NCBI RefSeq assembly: GCF_000169095.1
Contig: NZ_AAVU01000002.1
Coordinates: 186,001 to 250,000 of the forward strand
DNA length: 64,000 bases
Reading direction: 5' to 3'
Source: Lyngbya sp. PCC 8106
GTDB lineage: Bacteria > Cyanobacteriota > Cyanobacteriia > Cyanobacteriales > Microcoleaceae
Shown here one piece after another: positions 46,924 to 55,151 of this stretch. Both the position numbers and the translations under genes were made by a program. How positions within the stretch are numbered: position 1 is the first letter of the stretch; every line of letters begins with the position of its first letter. Under the pieces are notes generated by a model. The model had not been told where the DNA came from and searched no databases. It saw only the letters and a list, made by a program, of their open reading frames with translations.

Positions 46924-48210
46924 GTTGAACTGAGAATTAAATTCATATTGATAGCCGTCCTTTTTATAGATTGGTACGCAATATTTATGGCTAATTCCAG
47001 AGACTCGTACCTTAGCCGTAGAGATATCAAAACTGCCAGAAGCACGGACTAGAACACGACCTTTATAAGTTCCAATTTTCTTTCCTTTAGTAACAACAGC
47101 TTTAACAATATCTCCGGTCTTGAAACCTTGATGAACCTGTTGTCTAGAACGGTGACGAGTTGGAAAACCATATTTATTAGTGCCGCACATTTGACGGTTG
47201 CCATGTCCGGTTGATTTAATCAGCAAAGGTTGATTCGTTTCTAGCTTTAAAGATTCGGTTTTTCCGACGCAAGCCGCATCAATCCAATGAGCCTTGGGAA
47301 GACCTAGACGACAGCGATTATATTTAGTCATTCCTCCTGAGCTTGTGCAAACTTCGAGTCCAGTTGTCTTTAAGTCATTGTACAACTTCCAGCGAGTAGA
47401 GTTAACCGCCGCAGCATCTTTTAAAGGAGCCTTTGCTTGACTTATAATTCTCTTAATCAGGTCAGGTTTTCCAGAGAGAAAGTCTTTGATATCTAGGTTA
47501 GATTTGGCTTGATTGCATGAATGACAACTTAGAGTTAGGTTGCTAATTCTGTTAGAGCCTCCCTTAGATTTTGCTTGAATATGTTCAACCTCTAAAGGTG
47601 TATTTTCGGCTCCACAATAAGCACATTTTCTACCCCATTTCTCTAAGAGATATTCTCGAATCTCATAGCCATGTAACTCACCCTGTTGATACTCTATACT
47701 TGACACTTCTGGGTTTTGAACTTTCTGAGTATCAAAGCGAATTAATTCTTGATAGATAGAGTTAATCGGACAAAATCTTGTCAGACGATTAACCCAGGTC
47801 ATTGTAGTTTGCACCCGATGATTTAAACTTGGAGCTAACCAACTATCCCTACGTTTACGATTGAAAAACCTAGCTTGCCGATAACGAGTTTTGCGATTTC
47901 GCCTTCCTCGTCGAAGTTGGCGGCGACGCCAGTTAGCGTCTTTGATTTGTTGACCTCGATGAGTTAACTCTGCTGCCCAAATAACAGAATCATTAAGCAG
48001 TAAAGCTAAACCCGTTACTTTGCTACCTGGATCTATTTTTAATTTGCAGTTTTCCGGCGTATCTGCAACCTTTTTCTTTAAAATAATGGTGAAAGGATAC
48101 TGACGAAAAACGGCTGCTTTACCTGCTTTTAACAAGCTTCGAGCCATAGAAGGCTTGCATGGTGTTAATGGATTTTTGTTGGTATCAAGTACCAGAACGT
48201 AATTAGACAT
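46915..48210 (-). CDS. iscB: RNA-guided endonuclease IscB (OMEGA nuclease)
   Basis: A 431-residue protein from ATG 48210; TTG 48222 would add four residues. The N-terminal PLMP domain (LVLDTNKNPLTPCKPSMARS) is diagnostic of IscB. RuvC-I has KIDPGSKVTGLA, an Arg-rich bridge helix follows (WRRRQLRRGRRNRKTRYRQA), and RuvC-II has IYQELIRFD. The HNH domain has CAYCG, LEVEHIQAKSKGGSNRISNL and CHSCNQ. RuvC-III has AHWIDAACVG. All expected metal and catalytic residues are visible, so the nuclease is probably active. IscB is the relative of Cas9 that uses an omega RNA to cut DNA. The C-terminal domain after RuvC-III is complete. Confidence 0.95.
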   Translation of the reverse strand: MSNYVLVLDTNKNPLTPCKPSMARSLLKAGKAAVFRQYPFTIILKKKVADTPENCKLKIDPGSKVTGLALLLNDSVIWAAELTHRGQQIKDANWRRRQLRRGRRNRKTRYRQARFFNRKRRDSWLAPSLNHRVQTTMTWVNRLTRFCPINSIYQELIRFDTQKVQNPEVSSIEYQQGELHGYEIREYLLEKWGRKCAYCGAENTPLEVEHIQAKSKGGSNRISNLTLSCHSCNQAKSNLDIKDFLSGKPDLIKRIISQAKAPLKDAAAVNSTRWKLYNDLKTTGLEVCTSSGGMTKYNRCRLGLPKAHWIDAACVGKTESLKLETNQPLLIKSTGHGNRQMCGTNKYGFPTRHRSRQQVHQGFKTGDIVKAVVTKGKKIGTYKGRVLVRASGSFDISTAKVRVSGISHKYCVPIYKKDGYQYEFNSQFNGN

Positions 48211-48460
48211 TGTTGTGTCCAAACTCTACAGAGTAGGTAATTTTTTCCTCGCCAATGTTTTTAAAGCTTGTTCGGCTAGCTGCACTTTCTTACCCCTCGT
48301 AGGAATGTTTAAAAACTAACGACAGGGCTACAAACGGTCAAGCATTTGTAGGTGTCATAACTCTAAAAACGTAGTCCAAAGACTTAGGCTGGTCAGCTAT
48401 CTAAGAGAGAGGCGCTTCGGCCCCTGCTCTTTAGAGCGGGGTGCTGACTCATTACTTCAC
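48211..48460 (-). ncRNA. putative omega RNA of IscB
   Basis: A 250-base non-coding stretch immediately upstream of iscB, where IscB guide RNAs are encoded. It contains a perfect 7-bp stem CTACAAA/TTTGTAG (48328-48334 with 48345-48351), the element-end hairpin (48421-48441) and a small ACTC/GAGT stem near 48233-48244. In known OMEGA-IscB systems the guide is the 5' end of this RNA, copied from flanking DNA just beyond the element end. Here that would be bases near or just beyond 48442-48465. The exact 5' and 3' ends are not determined. Confidence 0.65.
48421..48441 (+). repeat. subterminal hairpin of the IscB element, iscB 5' side
   Basis: Stem CCCC-T-GCTC/GAGCGGGG with TTTA loop and one bulged T. 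Near-copy of the hairpin at 46873-46892 in the same orientation. Confidence 0.8.
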
Positions 48461-48468
48461 TGAACAAT

Positions 48469-49077
48469 TTATGCTGAACGTAACCAAGGGGATTGAAGTT
48501 CCTGCTGTTGAAGTTTGTGCATATGTTCAAACAATTTCCAGCAGTATTCTTGAGTGAGTCCACAAGTCACCGCACCCCGTAAAACCACGTTAAAATACCA
48601 ATCATTGGGAGCGAGTTCTTCCGGCAACTTATTGATGACAGTATAGGTGCGAACATTCGTGTATAATTCATTCAAATAATAAACTTCAATCCGTTCAGGT
48701 TGATAGCCACCGATGTGAATTCCTTGATGAGTATCAAAACGAACTTCTTCGCGTTCATCGAGTAAATGAATCATCCGTTGAGGAAGCTGATAAAGAACCC
48801 CTTCCACCGAAGAATTAGGGTCTTTTACGACATCCAGCGCCCCACAATTTCGACGTTGCGATCGCCGATAAAAACCAAGTCGATACCCTTCTAGAATAGC
48901 AGGCCCCATCACATATTGATAGGTTGATTCTCCCATGGTTCGCTGTAAGTCTACCGGACACATACAAGAACCATAGGCAAAATAATAAAACATCTCCTCT
49001 GTTTGAGGGAATGGGGGTTTTGCCTGACCACAAAACTCCAATCGATTTGTTAATCTCAGCTTAGAATTGAGACTCAA
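48469..49077 (-). CDS. gamma-glutamylcyclotransferase-like protein
   Basis: A GGCT-fold protein of about 200 residues with FYYFAYGSCMCPVDLQRTMG, where YGS is the substrate-binding loop of the fold. The sequence VEGVLYQLPQRMIHLLDERE follows, whose Glu/Asp cluster contains the probable catalytic acid. The TTG at 49077 has an excellent ribosome site (AAGGAGGT, five bases before it). The ATG at 48993 (MFYYFAYGS) is an alternative closer to many relatives. Likely gamma-glutamyl peptide cleavage or a related reaction. The stop codon abuts the IscB element. Confidence 0.85.
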   Translation of the reverse strand: MSLNSKLRLTNRLEFCGQAKPPFPQTEEMFYYFAYGSCMCPVDLQRTMGESTYQYVMGPAILEGYRLGFYRRSQRRNCGALDVVKDPNSSVEGVLYQLPQRMIHLLDEREEVRFDTHQGIHIGGYQPERIEVYYLNELYTNVRTYTVINKLPEELAPNDWYFNVVLRGAVTCGLTQEYCWKLFEHMHKLQQQELQSPWLRSA

Positions 49078-49095
49078 CGTGACCTCCTTCTGCAA

Positions 49096-49456
49096 TCAAC
49101 CTGACGATCTCTAGAAAATAAAAAAACTGGTTCAATTTTGCTGATTTGACCGATAACAAGCCGTATGGGAATAACAAATCATTGATTGAACAGTGAAGTA
49201 ATGACTACTCGATACAGATATCCATAATGTCCAAGATATCTCTCTCTAGGAACTTGTGTTATTCTAGCAAGTTCACTCTCCAGCATACAATTTCAGTAGA
49301 TCATTGTGGAGATTCAATTGATACAGATTTATTTTCGACTCAGGTGATCCGTTATAGATCCCCTCTGTCAGAAGACATAATCTGTGATATGATTCTTTAG
49401 CTTATGGCTAAGTATAGACTTCTTAAGATTCGTTCGACCTCCTCACTGTGTTAGGC
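49096..49456. other. intergenic region upstream of the amidase gene
   Basis: About 360 bases divergent between the GGCT and amidase genes. AT-rich, stops in all frames; it must hold the promoters, but no convincing -35/-10 pair, repeat or RNA was recognised. Confidence 0.45.
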
Positions 49457-51361
49457 ATGGGAAAAACACTATTGCTGCGCTGGATATTCCCCAGTTTAGT
49501 CAGTCTATTTTTATTCGTCTCTCCGGCAGAAGCCGCTCAACTGCAATACTGGCGATATGAAGCTTCGCAGAATCGACTCTCCTTTACAACCCAAGGAGGA
49601 GTACAACCCACAGCTTCTCTACTCTCCAACCCAACTCGTTTAGTGATTGATTTACCTGGAACAACACTGGGAAGCGTCACTCGCAAACAGTCATTTGGGG
49701 GAGCCATTCGAGAAATTCGGCTAGGTCAGTTCGATGCTCAAACCGCTCGTATAGTCGTTGAACTCGCTGATGGATACACCCTTGATCCCCAAATGGTTCA
49801 GTTTCGGGGGATTTCTCCGACAGAGTGGACAGTACAGCTTCCTTCTCCGCAAGCGATTGGTGGCCCAACCTCCACAAGCGCCCCAACAGCCAGTCGTTCA
49901 GTCAACGTTAACCGCCAAAATTATCCGACTCCCTCTCCTTCGACACAGACTGCTGTTCAACCTCGACCGACAACTAGCCAAACTTCGGTTGATGATGTGG
50001 AAGTTCGCGATGACGGAATTGTGCTGCATACTGGGGGGCAAATGCCCCAGATCGAATTTAAGCGCAGTCAAGATGGCTCATGGATGACGGTTGATGTGTT
50101 GGGAGCGACTTTAACTTCGCAGTCAAGCGCCTTTCGTCAACGGGTGAGCAAAGATGGGGTGAGTGTTACCCAAGTCACGCAATTATCAAACTCGCCGCCA
50201 GTGGTGCGGGTGACAATGAGTACCCCAAACACTCGTCAAAATTGGGAAGCTCGACCTTCTGCTGGAGGGGTAGCGATTTGGCCCCAAGGCAGTACACCTC
50301 CCGCCATTCAAGTTTCTACAGGTTTGGCGACGATTGAATCAGTTGAGCTACAAAATCAGACTTATTTTGTCATTAAAGCGGATCAACCCCTAAACTACAC
50401 TCACGGTTGGGATCGAGAAACCGGCGCCTATGGGATTACTTTTTTCGCGGCTAAACTCCCGGAAAATATTCAACTCCCTCAACGAGAAATCGGTGGCCCG
50501 ATTCTGTCTACCCGAATTCGTCAAGAAGACCCCGAAACTTTTACCCTTTTGGTGGAACCCGCAACTCGGGTGAAAATTGGACAACCAAGCCAAAATGGCG
50601 CCGAACAGCTGATCTTTCCGATGGGGATGAATTTGGCTTCTGTTCCGCCTGTTCCTCCGCCTTCTCAACCCTCGCCTCAACCGCCTACGAACACTAGAAC
50701 ACCTTCAAGAAGTCCTAGACCGCTTTTACCACCCCGTCAATCTCCCCCTTCTCGTCGTCCCCTACCGTTTCCGCCTCGACCCATTGGTTCAGGTCAGCCC
50801 ACTCTCCCTCGAACTCCTCAAGGACGGGTTGTGGTGATGATTGACCCCGGACATGGCGGGAGTGATGTGGGTGCTGTTGGGGTTGGTGGGTTACGAGAGA
50901 AAGATATTGTCATGCCGATTTCCCAGCAAGTGGCGCAAATTCTAGAGCAAAATGGGGTGAGTGCGGTGATGACTCGTGTTGATGATCGCACAGTTGAACT
51001 TGAACCTCGTGTGCAGATGGCAAACCGTTTGGGGGCGACTTTGTTTGTGAGTATTCACGCAAATGCGGCGTATCGGGCGGGTGCAACGGGTTTAGAAACG
51101 TTTTATTATCAATCGGGTTATTCTTTAGCAGGATACATTCAAAATAGTATGTTGGCGAATTTCAACATGACCAACCGGGGGGTGAAACAGGCACGGTTTT
51201 ATGTGTTGCGAAATACCTCTATGCCTTCGGCGTTGGTAGAAGTGGGTTTTTTGACCAATAGTTATGATGCGAGTATTTTGGCTGATCCGGCTCAACGGAG
51301 TCGTATGGCTTCAGCGATCGCCCAAGGAATTTTACAATATTTAAAGGCAGGGGGTTATTAA
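49457..51361 (+). CDS. amiC: N-acetylmuramoyl-L-alanine amidase with AMIN domains
   Basis: A periplasmic peptidoglycan hydrolase of about 634 residues that cleaves the MurNAc-L-Ala bond, needed for septal wall remodelling and cell-cell communication in filamentous cyanobacteria. A signal peptide (to about AEAAQ, residue 27) is followed by an AMIN domain (about 30-130) and a second AMIN-like domain (about 180-300). A Pro-rich linker (about 395-455) leads to the Amidase_3 domain, with Zn ligands in DPGHGG, LREKD and SIHANA and catalytic Glu in VEVGFLTN. GTG 49448 would add three residues; ATG 49457 is preferred. Symbol by analogy with Nostoc amiC. Confidence 0.93.
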   Translation: MGKTLLLRWIFPSLVSLFLFVSPAEAAQLQYWRYEASQNRLSFTTQGGVQPTASLLSNPTRLVIDLPGTTLGSVTRKQSFGGAIREIRLGQFDAQTARIVVELADGYTLDPQMVQFRGISPTEWTVQLPSPQAIGGPTSTSAPTASRSVNVNRQNYPTPSPSTQTAVQPRPTTSQTSVDDVEVRDDGIVLHTGGQMPQIEFKRSQDGSWMTVDVLGATLTSQSSAFRQRVSKDGVSVTQVTQLSNSPPVVRVTMSTPNTRQNWEARPSAGGVAIWPQGSTPPAIQVSTGLATIESVELQNQTYFVIKADQPLNYTHGWDRETGAYGITFFAAKLPENIQLPQREIGGPILSTRIRQEDPETFTLLVEPATRVKIGQPSQNGAEQLIFPMGMNLASVPPVPPPSQPSPQPPTNTRTPSRSPRPLLPPRQSPPSRRPLPFPPRPIGSGQPTLPRTPQGRVVVMIDPGHGGSDVGAVGVGGLREKDIVMPISQQVAQILEQNGVSAVMTRVDDRTVELEPRVQMANRLGATLFVSIHANAAYRAGATGLETFYYQSGYSLAGYIQNSMLANFNMTNRGVKQARFYVLRNTSMPSALVEVGFLTNSYDASILADPAQRSRMASAIAQGILQYLKAGGY

Positions 51362-51397
51362 GGGTTAAATACTCTAATTTGAAGTGATAAAATGGAG

Positions 51398-51763
51398 TTA
51401 TCTCGTAATTCTTTTCTCTTGCAGTTCTCGCTCAGTTTCGAGTTCTTTATTTAGAAAGTAGTTCAAAAAGGTACGAATCAGGGCGATAGCGCCTAACCGA
51501 GCTAAGGATTGAAGGCTTGGGGTAATTGTTGTGGCTAAAATATCGGCTCCTAACTGAAATTCTAAGGCGAGTGCTAGCCAAGAACCTAAACACAATCGCA
51601 ATTGAAAAAAAGGTAAATCTCGCAATACCGAAGGCTGACGAATCACTAACTTGACCGTTGATCCCAAACCAATAATAATACAAAAAACTGAAATGGCTTC
51701 TAGTATCAGTTTGGTCAGGGAAACCAGAACAGATAACCCATTTTCAAGCAACTCAATTCCCAT
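51398..51763 (-). CDS. DUF1622 membrane protein
   Basis: A 121-residue protein with three probable membrane helices (about 10-30, 48-65 and 75-95) and the family blocks FFQLRLCLGSWLALALEFQL and LGADILATT, then IRTFLNYFLNKELE. The function of DUF1622 is unknown. It is convergent with the amidase gene, 36 bases away. Confidence 0.85.
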   Translation of the reverse strand: MGIELLENGLSVLVSLTKLILEAISVFCIIIGLGSTVKLVIRQPSVLRDLPFFQLRLCLGSWLALALEFQLGADILATTITPSLQSLARLGAIALIRTFLNYFLNKELETERELQEKRITR

Positions 51764-51920
51764 AATTCGACTCAGCTAATCAGATTCCCACTCCGAGAAT
51801 AGTGTGACAGAGAGGTTGATGTCAAAGAGTGAAACTATTTTTTTTGGAAATCGTTGTTGAAAATAGAGTGTTCAGGACTAATAATTAGAGTTGAATCCGA
51901 GTCAAGATTAATAATTATCC

Positions 51921-52292
51921 TCAACTTACTGCCTCTGGAACGGGTTCGCTTTTGAGAGTTTTGAGTTCAGCAACCAGGTTGTCTCCACTACGATGGGCTT
52001 CCCAAGGACCCGAGAAACGGGTATCAATATCCCACTGTCCTTGGATATAGTTTTCTTCCTCTGAGATGGTGCCAACATAGCTGATTGATTTAGAAGATGT
52101 CATTAAGTAGCGTTTGGTAAAACTCACATTTCGTCCGGTTACCGTACCGCTCAAACGTGCTTCTCCTAAATCACTGTCATCTAAAATACTACCACTGAGG
52201 GTATTTCCACTTTGAACAAATGTGGCTTCAAAGCGAGTTGGTACTCCTTGTTGCCAATAGGTTCCGAGCCAAGTTCCACTTAAATCTGCCAT
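51921..52292 (-). CDS. small beta-rich protein of unknown function (123 aa)
   Basis: A 123-residue soluble protein made mostly of predicted beta strands with recurring G-T-W/S pairs (DLSGTWLGTYW, NTLSGSILDD, RLSGTVTGRNVSFTK, YVGTISEEENYIQGQWD). The pattern resembles small lipocalin-like or avidin-like barrels. There is no signal peptide and no known family. It follows 50 bases downstream of the two-repeat protein gene on the same strand, so it may share its transcript. Confidence 0.72.
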   Translation of the reverse strand: MADLSGTWLGTYWQQGVPTRFEATFVQSGNTLSGSILDDSDLGEARLSGTVTGRNVSFTKRYLMTSSKSISYVGTISEEENYIQGQWDIDTRFSGPWEAHRSGDNLVAELKTLKSEPVPEAVS

Positions 52293-52342
52293 AAAATTAT
52301 TTTCAATCTTATTCGTTTGAGAGTACCCAGACTCAAGATCAT

Positions 52343-53536
52343 TTAAAATAATTTCGAGTTGTGGGGGAGTTGATCATTACAGGTTTTACCAAATAAAGTT
52401 TCATAGGTTGTATCTGTAATCCCACAAAAAGCAATCGCTTGCCAAACCCAATTTTGGGTTCGTGGAGAAAGAAGCTGACTATCGGTAATATTCAGGAGTC
52501 TCAAACTCGCTGAATTTTTAAATTGACTCGCTTTTTGATCGAATCGAATCAAGGAACCCGATTCATTTGTACGATAGACCCAACGTTCTCGTCCACTAGC
52601 GATTTTAACTTGCCATCCGGGTACTAACGCCAGTGTACACAAATTTCCGGGTTCACCCAGTCCTAAACACCCATCCGGCCACATTTGAGATTGGGCTTCG
52701 ACGATTCGTAAGGCAGAATGAGGTAAACCGGAGCGGTTTGCTGCATCTTGAAACAGAGTATTGGCGACTGAAAGGGGTAAGTTGGAAATCGTTTGATTTC
52801 CTTCTAGACGCAGGACTTGTCCTTTGAAGTCGGTTCGATAAACCCAAGTTTGACGACCATTGGAAAGAACAACTCGCCATCCTTCCACTAACATTTGACC
52901 ACAAAATTCCTCCGATTCAGCTAGTCCTAAACAAGAGTTTGGCCAGGTTTGACGCTCAACATCGGTAATTGTTAATTTTTCTGGAGAAATTCCCGTCTGT
53001 TTCGATACATTTTGGCGCACGGCTTCTGCAACCGCTTGAGGTAATGAGTTAATTTGATCAGGTGGTTGAGCTTGGCTATGAAGATCATAGTTGACCAGCT
53101 TGACCTGAAGTTCAACGGGAGTTTTGGTTGTCGGTTTGTGGACGTGACTCCCGAATAAAGCACTCGGTAAGACTTTATATATTGAAGGTTTTTGGGGAGA
53201 ACTACAAGTTGGAGAGGATTGACAAGCTGAACTTTCGCTTTGATCGATCAGATCAGCTTTAAGATCAGCTTTGGGATCAATCTGATTGATCGGTTGCTCA
53301 AGAACAGATGAGTCAGATTGAGAAGAAACTAAGTGACTTGTGCTAGCCACTGATGCAGAGGAAGGAGAAACGAGTACACCAGCACTCTCAACTGCTGTTT
53401 TGAGAAAAGCTGGGTAGGCTTCCATTGCCAATACCCCAGTCAACATCAATGCTAAAATCAATGGACGGGGGCGCTTCTCGCTTTGTAAAGTTTGAGTCCC
53501 TTGTTGTTTGGGAGGGCTAGTTTTCATGTGAAGCAT
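52343..53536 (-). CDS. membrane-anchored protein with two W-P-x-x-C-L-G-L repeats
   Basis: A 397-residue protein. A basic N-terminus and one membrane segment (about 25-45) are followed by a Ser/Asp-rich linker. Two related modules then occur (about 180-255 and 265-340), each with WPNSCLGL or WPDGCLGL, a second Cys about nine residues later, a GW-x-V strand and the ending VYRT. Each module's Cys pair could form a disulphide in the periplasm. A short C-terminal extension follows with its own Cys pair (FCGITDTTYETLFGKTC). The modules occur in other cyanobacterial proteins without an assigned function. Confidence 0.8.
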   Translation of the reverse strand: MLHMKTSPPKQQGTQTLQSEKRPRPLILALMLTGVLAMEAYPAFLKTAVESAGVLVSPSSASVASTSHLVSSQSDSSVLEQPINQIDPKADLKADLIDQSESSACQSSPTCSSPQKPSIYKVLPSALFGSHVHKPTTKTPVELQVKLVNYDLHSQAQPPDQINSLPQAVAEAVRQNVSKQTGISPEKLTITDVERQTWPNSCLGLAESEEFCGQMLVEGWRVVLSNGRQTWVYRTDFKGQVLRLEGNQTISNLPLSVANTLFQDAANRSGLPHSALRIVEAQSQMWPDGCLGLGEPGNLCTLALVPGWQVKIASGRERWVYRTNESGSLIRFDQKASQFKNSASLRLLNITDSQLLSPRTQNWVWQAIAFCGITDTTYETLFGKTCNDQLPHNSKLF

Positions 53537-53918
53537 CCGCTATCGCAGTTATACCAACGACAGACTTGGATACCCTGTGAATTGTTTCCTCAGTTGAGCG
53601 TAACTTGGCACTACAACTGAGTCGGTTAATTGAATTTTAGCATTTCTCGTTTTTACAGAGAATGCTATAAACGTAACAAAAAGTTAAACAGTCGAGGGAT
53701 ATTTCTAGGTTAATTTGTATACCTTTACACTCTCGTATGGAAAGCCATACATCTAATTTAGAGCCTATGTAAGCCGACTGAGGTTATCTTTTCCAGAGTA
53801 TCAAAGCCTATTTCATTATAACTGATATATCTCACGATTGCCTAATTATTTAGGTTTTAGTCTCGATTCCTAATCGCGTTAAGGGTAAAATTCTATTCTT
53901 TATTTAGAGGTTAAACTC
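53537..53918. other. intergenic region upstream of the VWA gene
   Basis: About 380 bases, divergent, no gene. It contains one perfect hairpin GTATGG/CCATAC with AAAG loop near 53735-53750 and an AT-rich stretch before the VWA start. The rest is unremarkable. Confidence 0.5.
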
Positions 53919-54551
53919 ATGGATGTTTTGTTGGAAGGGGGATCGGTTTTACAGCAGCGTGACTATACTTTGATCATTGATCAGAGTCAGAGTATGTCGA
54001 TTTTTGATCGTTTTGAACAAAAACGTCGTTGGGAAATGATCCAAGAGTCTACTCTGGCGTTAGCAACTCTCTGTGAACATTTTGACCCAGATGGAATTAC
54101 TGTTTATTTGTTTTCTGACCAATTTAAACGGTACGATAAGGTTACTTCTGAGCGAGTCACTCAGATTTTTAAACATCATGAACCGATTGGACGTGCGAAT
54201 TTAGCAGCCGTTTTGAAAGATGCGACTGATGATTATTTTGAACGACGGGCGATGGAGATTTCTAAACCCAATGGCGAAATGATTCTGATTATCACTGGAG
54301 GCGAAATCGAAGGGGCGGAAGCTGTCAAACAAATTGCAATTAATGCGGCTAATCAACTCAATCGAGATGAGGAATTGGGGATAGAATTAATTCAAGTTGG
54401 AGATGATGCTGGAGTGACTCAGTTTTTTAAGGTTTTAGATCGAGAATTGCAAATGGCAGGAGCGAAATATGATATTTGTAATACCGTGACGTTTGAAGAT
54501 ATGGAAGAAATGAGTTTAACTGATGTTTTACTGCGAGCGATCGCTAACTAA
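53919..54551 (+). CDS. von Willebrand factor A (VWA) domain protein
   Basis: A 210-residue soluble protein that is essentially one VWA domain. The MIDAS metal motif is DQSQSMS (residues 22-28) near the N-terminus, followed by a Thr-containing ATLCEHFDPDGITVYLFSD and a later IITGGEIEGAEA. VWA proteins of this cytoplasmic type bind partners through a divalent metal and in other bacteria belong to tellurite-resistance or MoxR-like modules; none of those partners is adjacent. The decayed kinase-WD40 gene lies just downstream on the same strand. Confidence 0.85.
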   Translation: MDVLLEGGSVLQQRDYTLIIDQSQSMSIFDRFEQKRRWEMIQESTLALATLCEHFDPDGITVYLFSDQFKRYDKVTSERVTQIFKHHEPIGRANLAAVLKDATDDYFERRAMEISKPNGEMILIITGGEIEGAEAVKQIAINAANQLNRDEELGIELIQVGDDAGVTQFFKVLDRELQMAGAKYDICNTVTFEDMEEMSLTDVLLRAIAN

Positions 54552-54641
54552 AGTTTTTGTTAGTTGTTCTCGGATTTTTAACATCGATTTTACTGAATAT
54601 GGATTTGTTCATCTGTAATTTTATCGGTAGGGAAAAGCAGA

Positions 54642-55068
54642 ATGAACAAGAATAATTCAATGTTTTTCTGCTTTTTTTTTGAAAAATATCGTCTTCTAAA
54701 ATTACTCGATCAAGGAAGTTTTGGTAAAACCGACTTGGCGGTTGACGAACACTAAGGCAAACAATCTCTCTGTGCAATCAAACAATTTTATTCTGACACC
54801 TGATCAGTACAAACGTCCTCAAACTCTCACTGGAAATTTGGGGTCAATTTCTGAACTGGCGATCGCATTCGACGGTAAGACTTTGATCAGTAGCAGCTAT
54901 GATAGTACCCTAAAATTATGGGAGGTAAAAACAGGTCGGATTTTAGAAACTTTGATGGCTCACAATCAAGATTTTAACACGATTGCGATCGCCAATAACG
55001 GTAAACTGTTAGTCAGTGGGGGAAGTGATAATACGATTAAAATTTGGCGGTTGCAGCAAATAAGTTAA
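54642..55068 (+). pseudogene. decayed Ser/Thr protein kinase-WD40 gene
   Basis: Translation from ATG 54642 reads into EKYRLLKLLDQGSFGKTDLA and VDEH, then a stop, then GKQSLCAIKQFYS in the same frame and another stop. This is the glycine-rich loop and beta3 Lys region of a cyanobacterial Ser/Thr kinase. The kinase body is missing. From about 54790 a different frame (open from 54721) encodes two WD40 repeats (ending LKLWEV and IKIWRL) that usually form the C-terminal half of such proteins. The gene has therefore lost its kinase core and has two stops and a frame change. A short WD40-only product from GTG 54721 is possible but unlikely to be functional. Confidence 0.8.
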
Positions 55069-55151
55069 TTCTCCGCCTCCTCTATTCAATCTTGCTCAAT
55101 CGCGGTATTATCTTTTAGTACAATCAAAATCTCAACGTTTGAGGATACGAT

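Larger units (their letters stand above)
46827..48469 (-). mobile_element. IscB-only IS200/IS605-type element
   Basis: The element contains iscB (minus strand), a structured region upstream of it and similar hairpins near both ends in the same orientation (46873-46892 and 48421-48441), as expected for IS200/IS605 subterminal palindromes. The chosen limits are a 9-bp inverted pair AATTGTTCA (46827-46835) and TGAACAATT (48461-48469), the latter touching the stop codon of the gamma-glutamylcyclotransferase gene. Exact ends are uncertain because this family normally lacks terminal inverted repeats. No tnpA (Y1 transposase) is present, so movement would need a transposase in trans. Confidence 0.7.

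Noticed and set aside
46819..47052. Plus-strand 77-codon frame at the end of the IscB element
   Set aside because: Overlaps the iscB 3' end in antisense and the element hairpins; no family match. A TnpA would be about 130-150 residues with HUH and Tyr motifs, which are absent.
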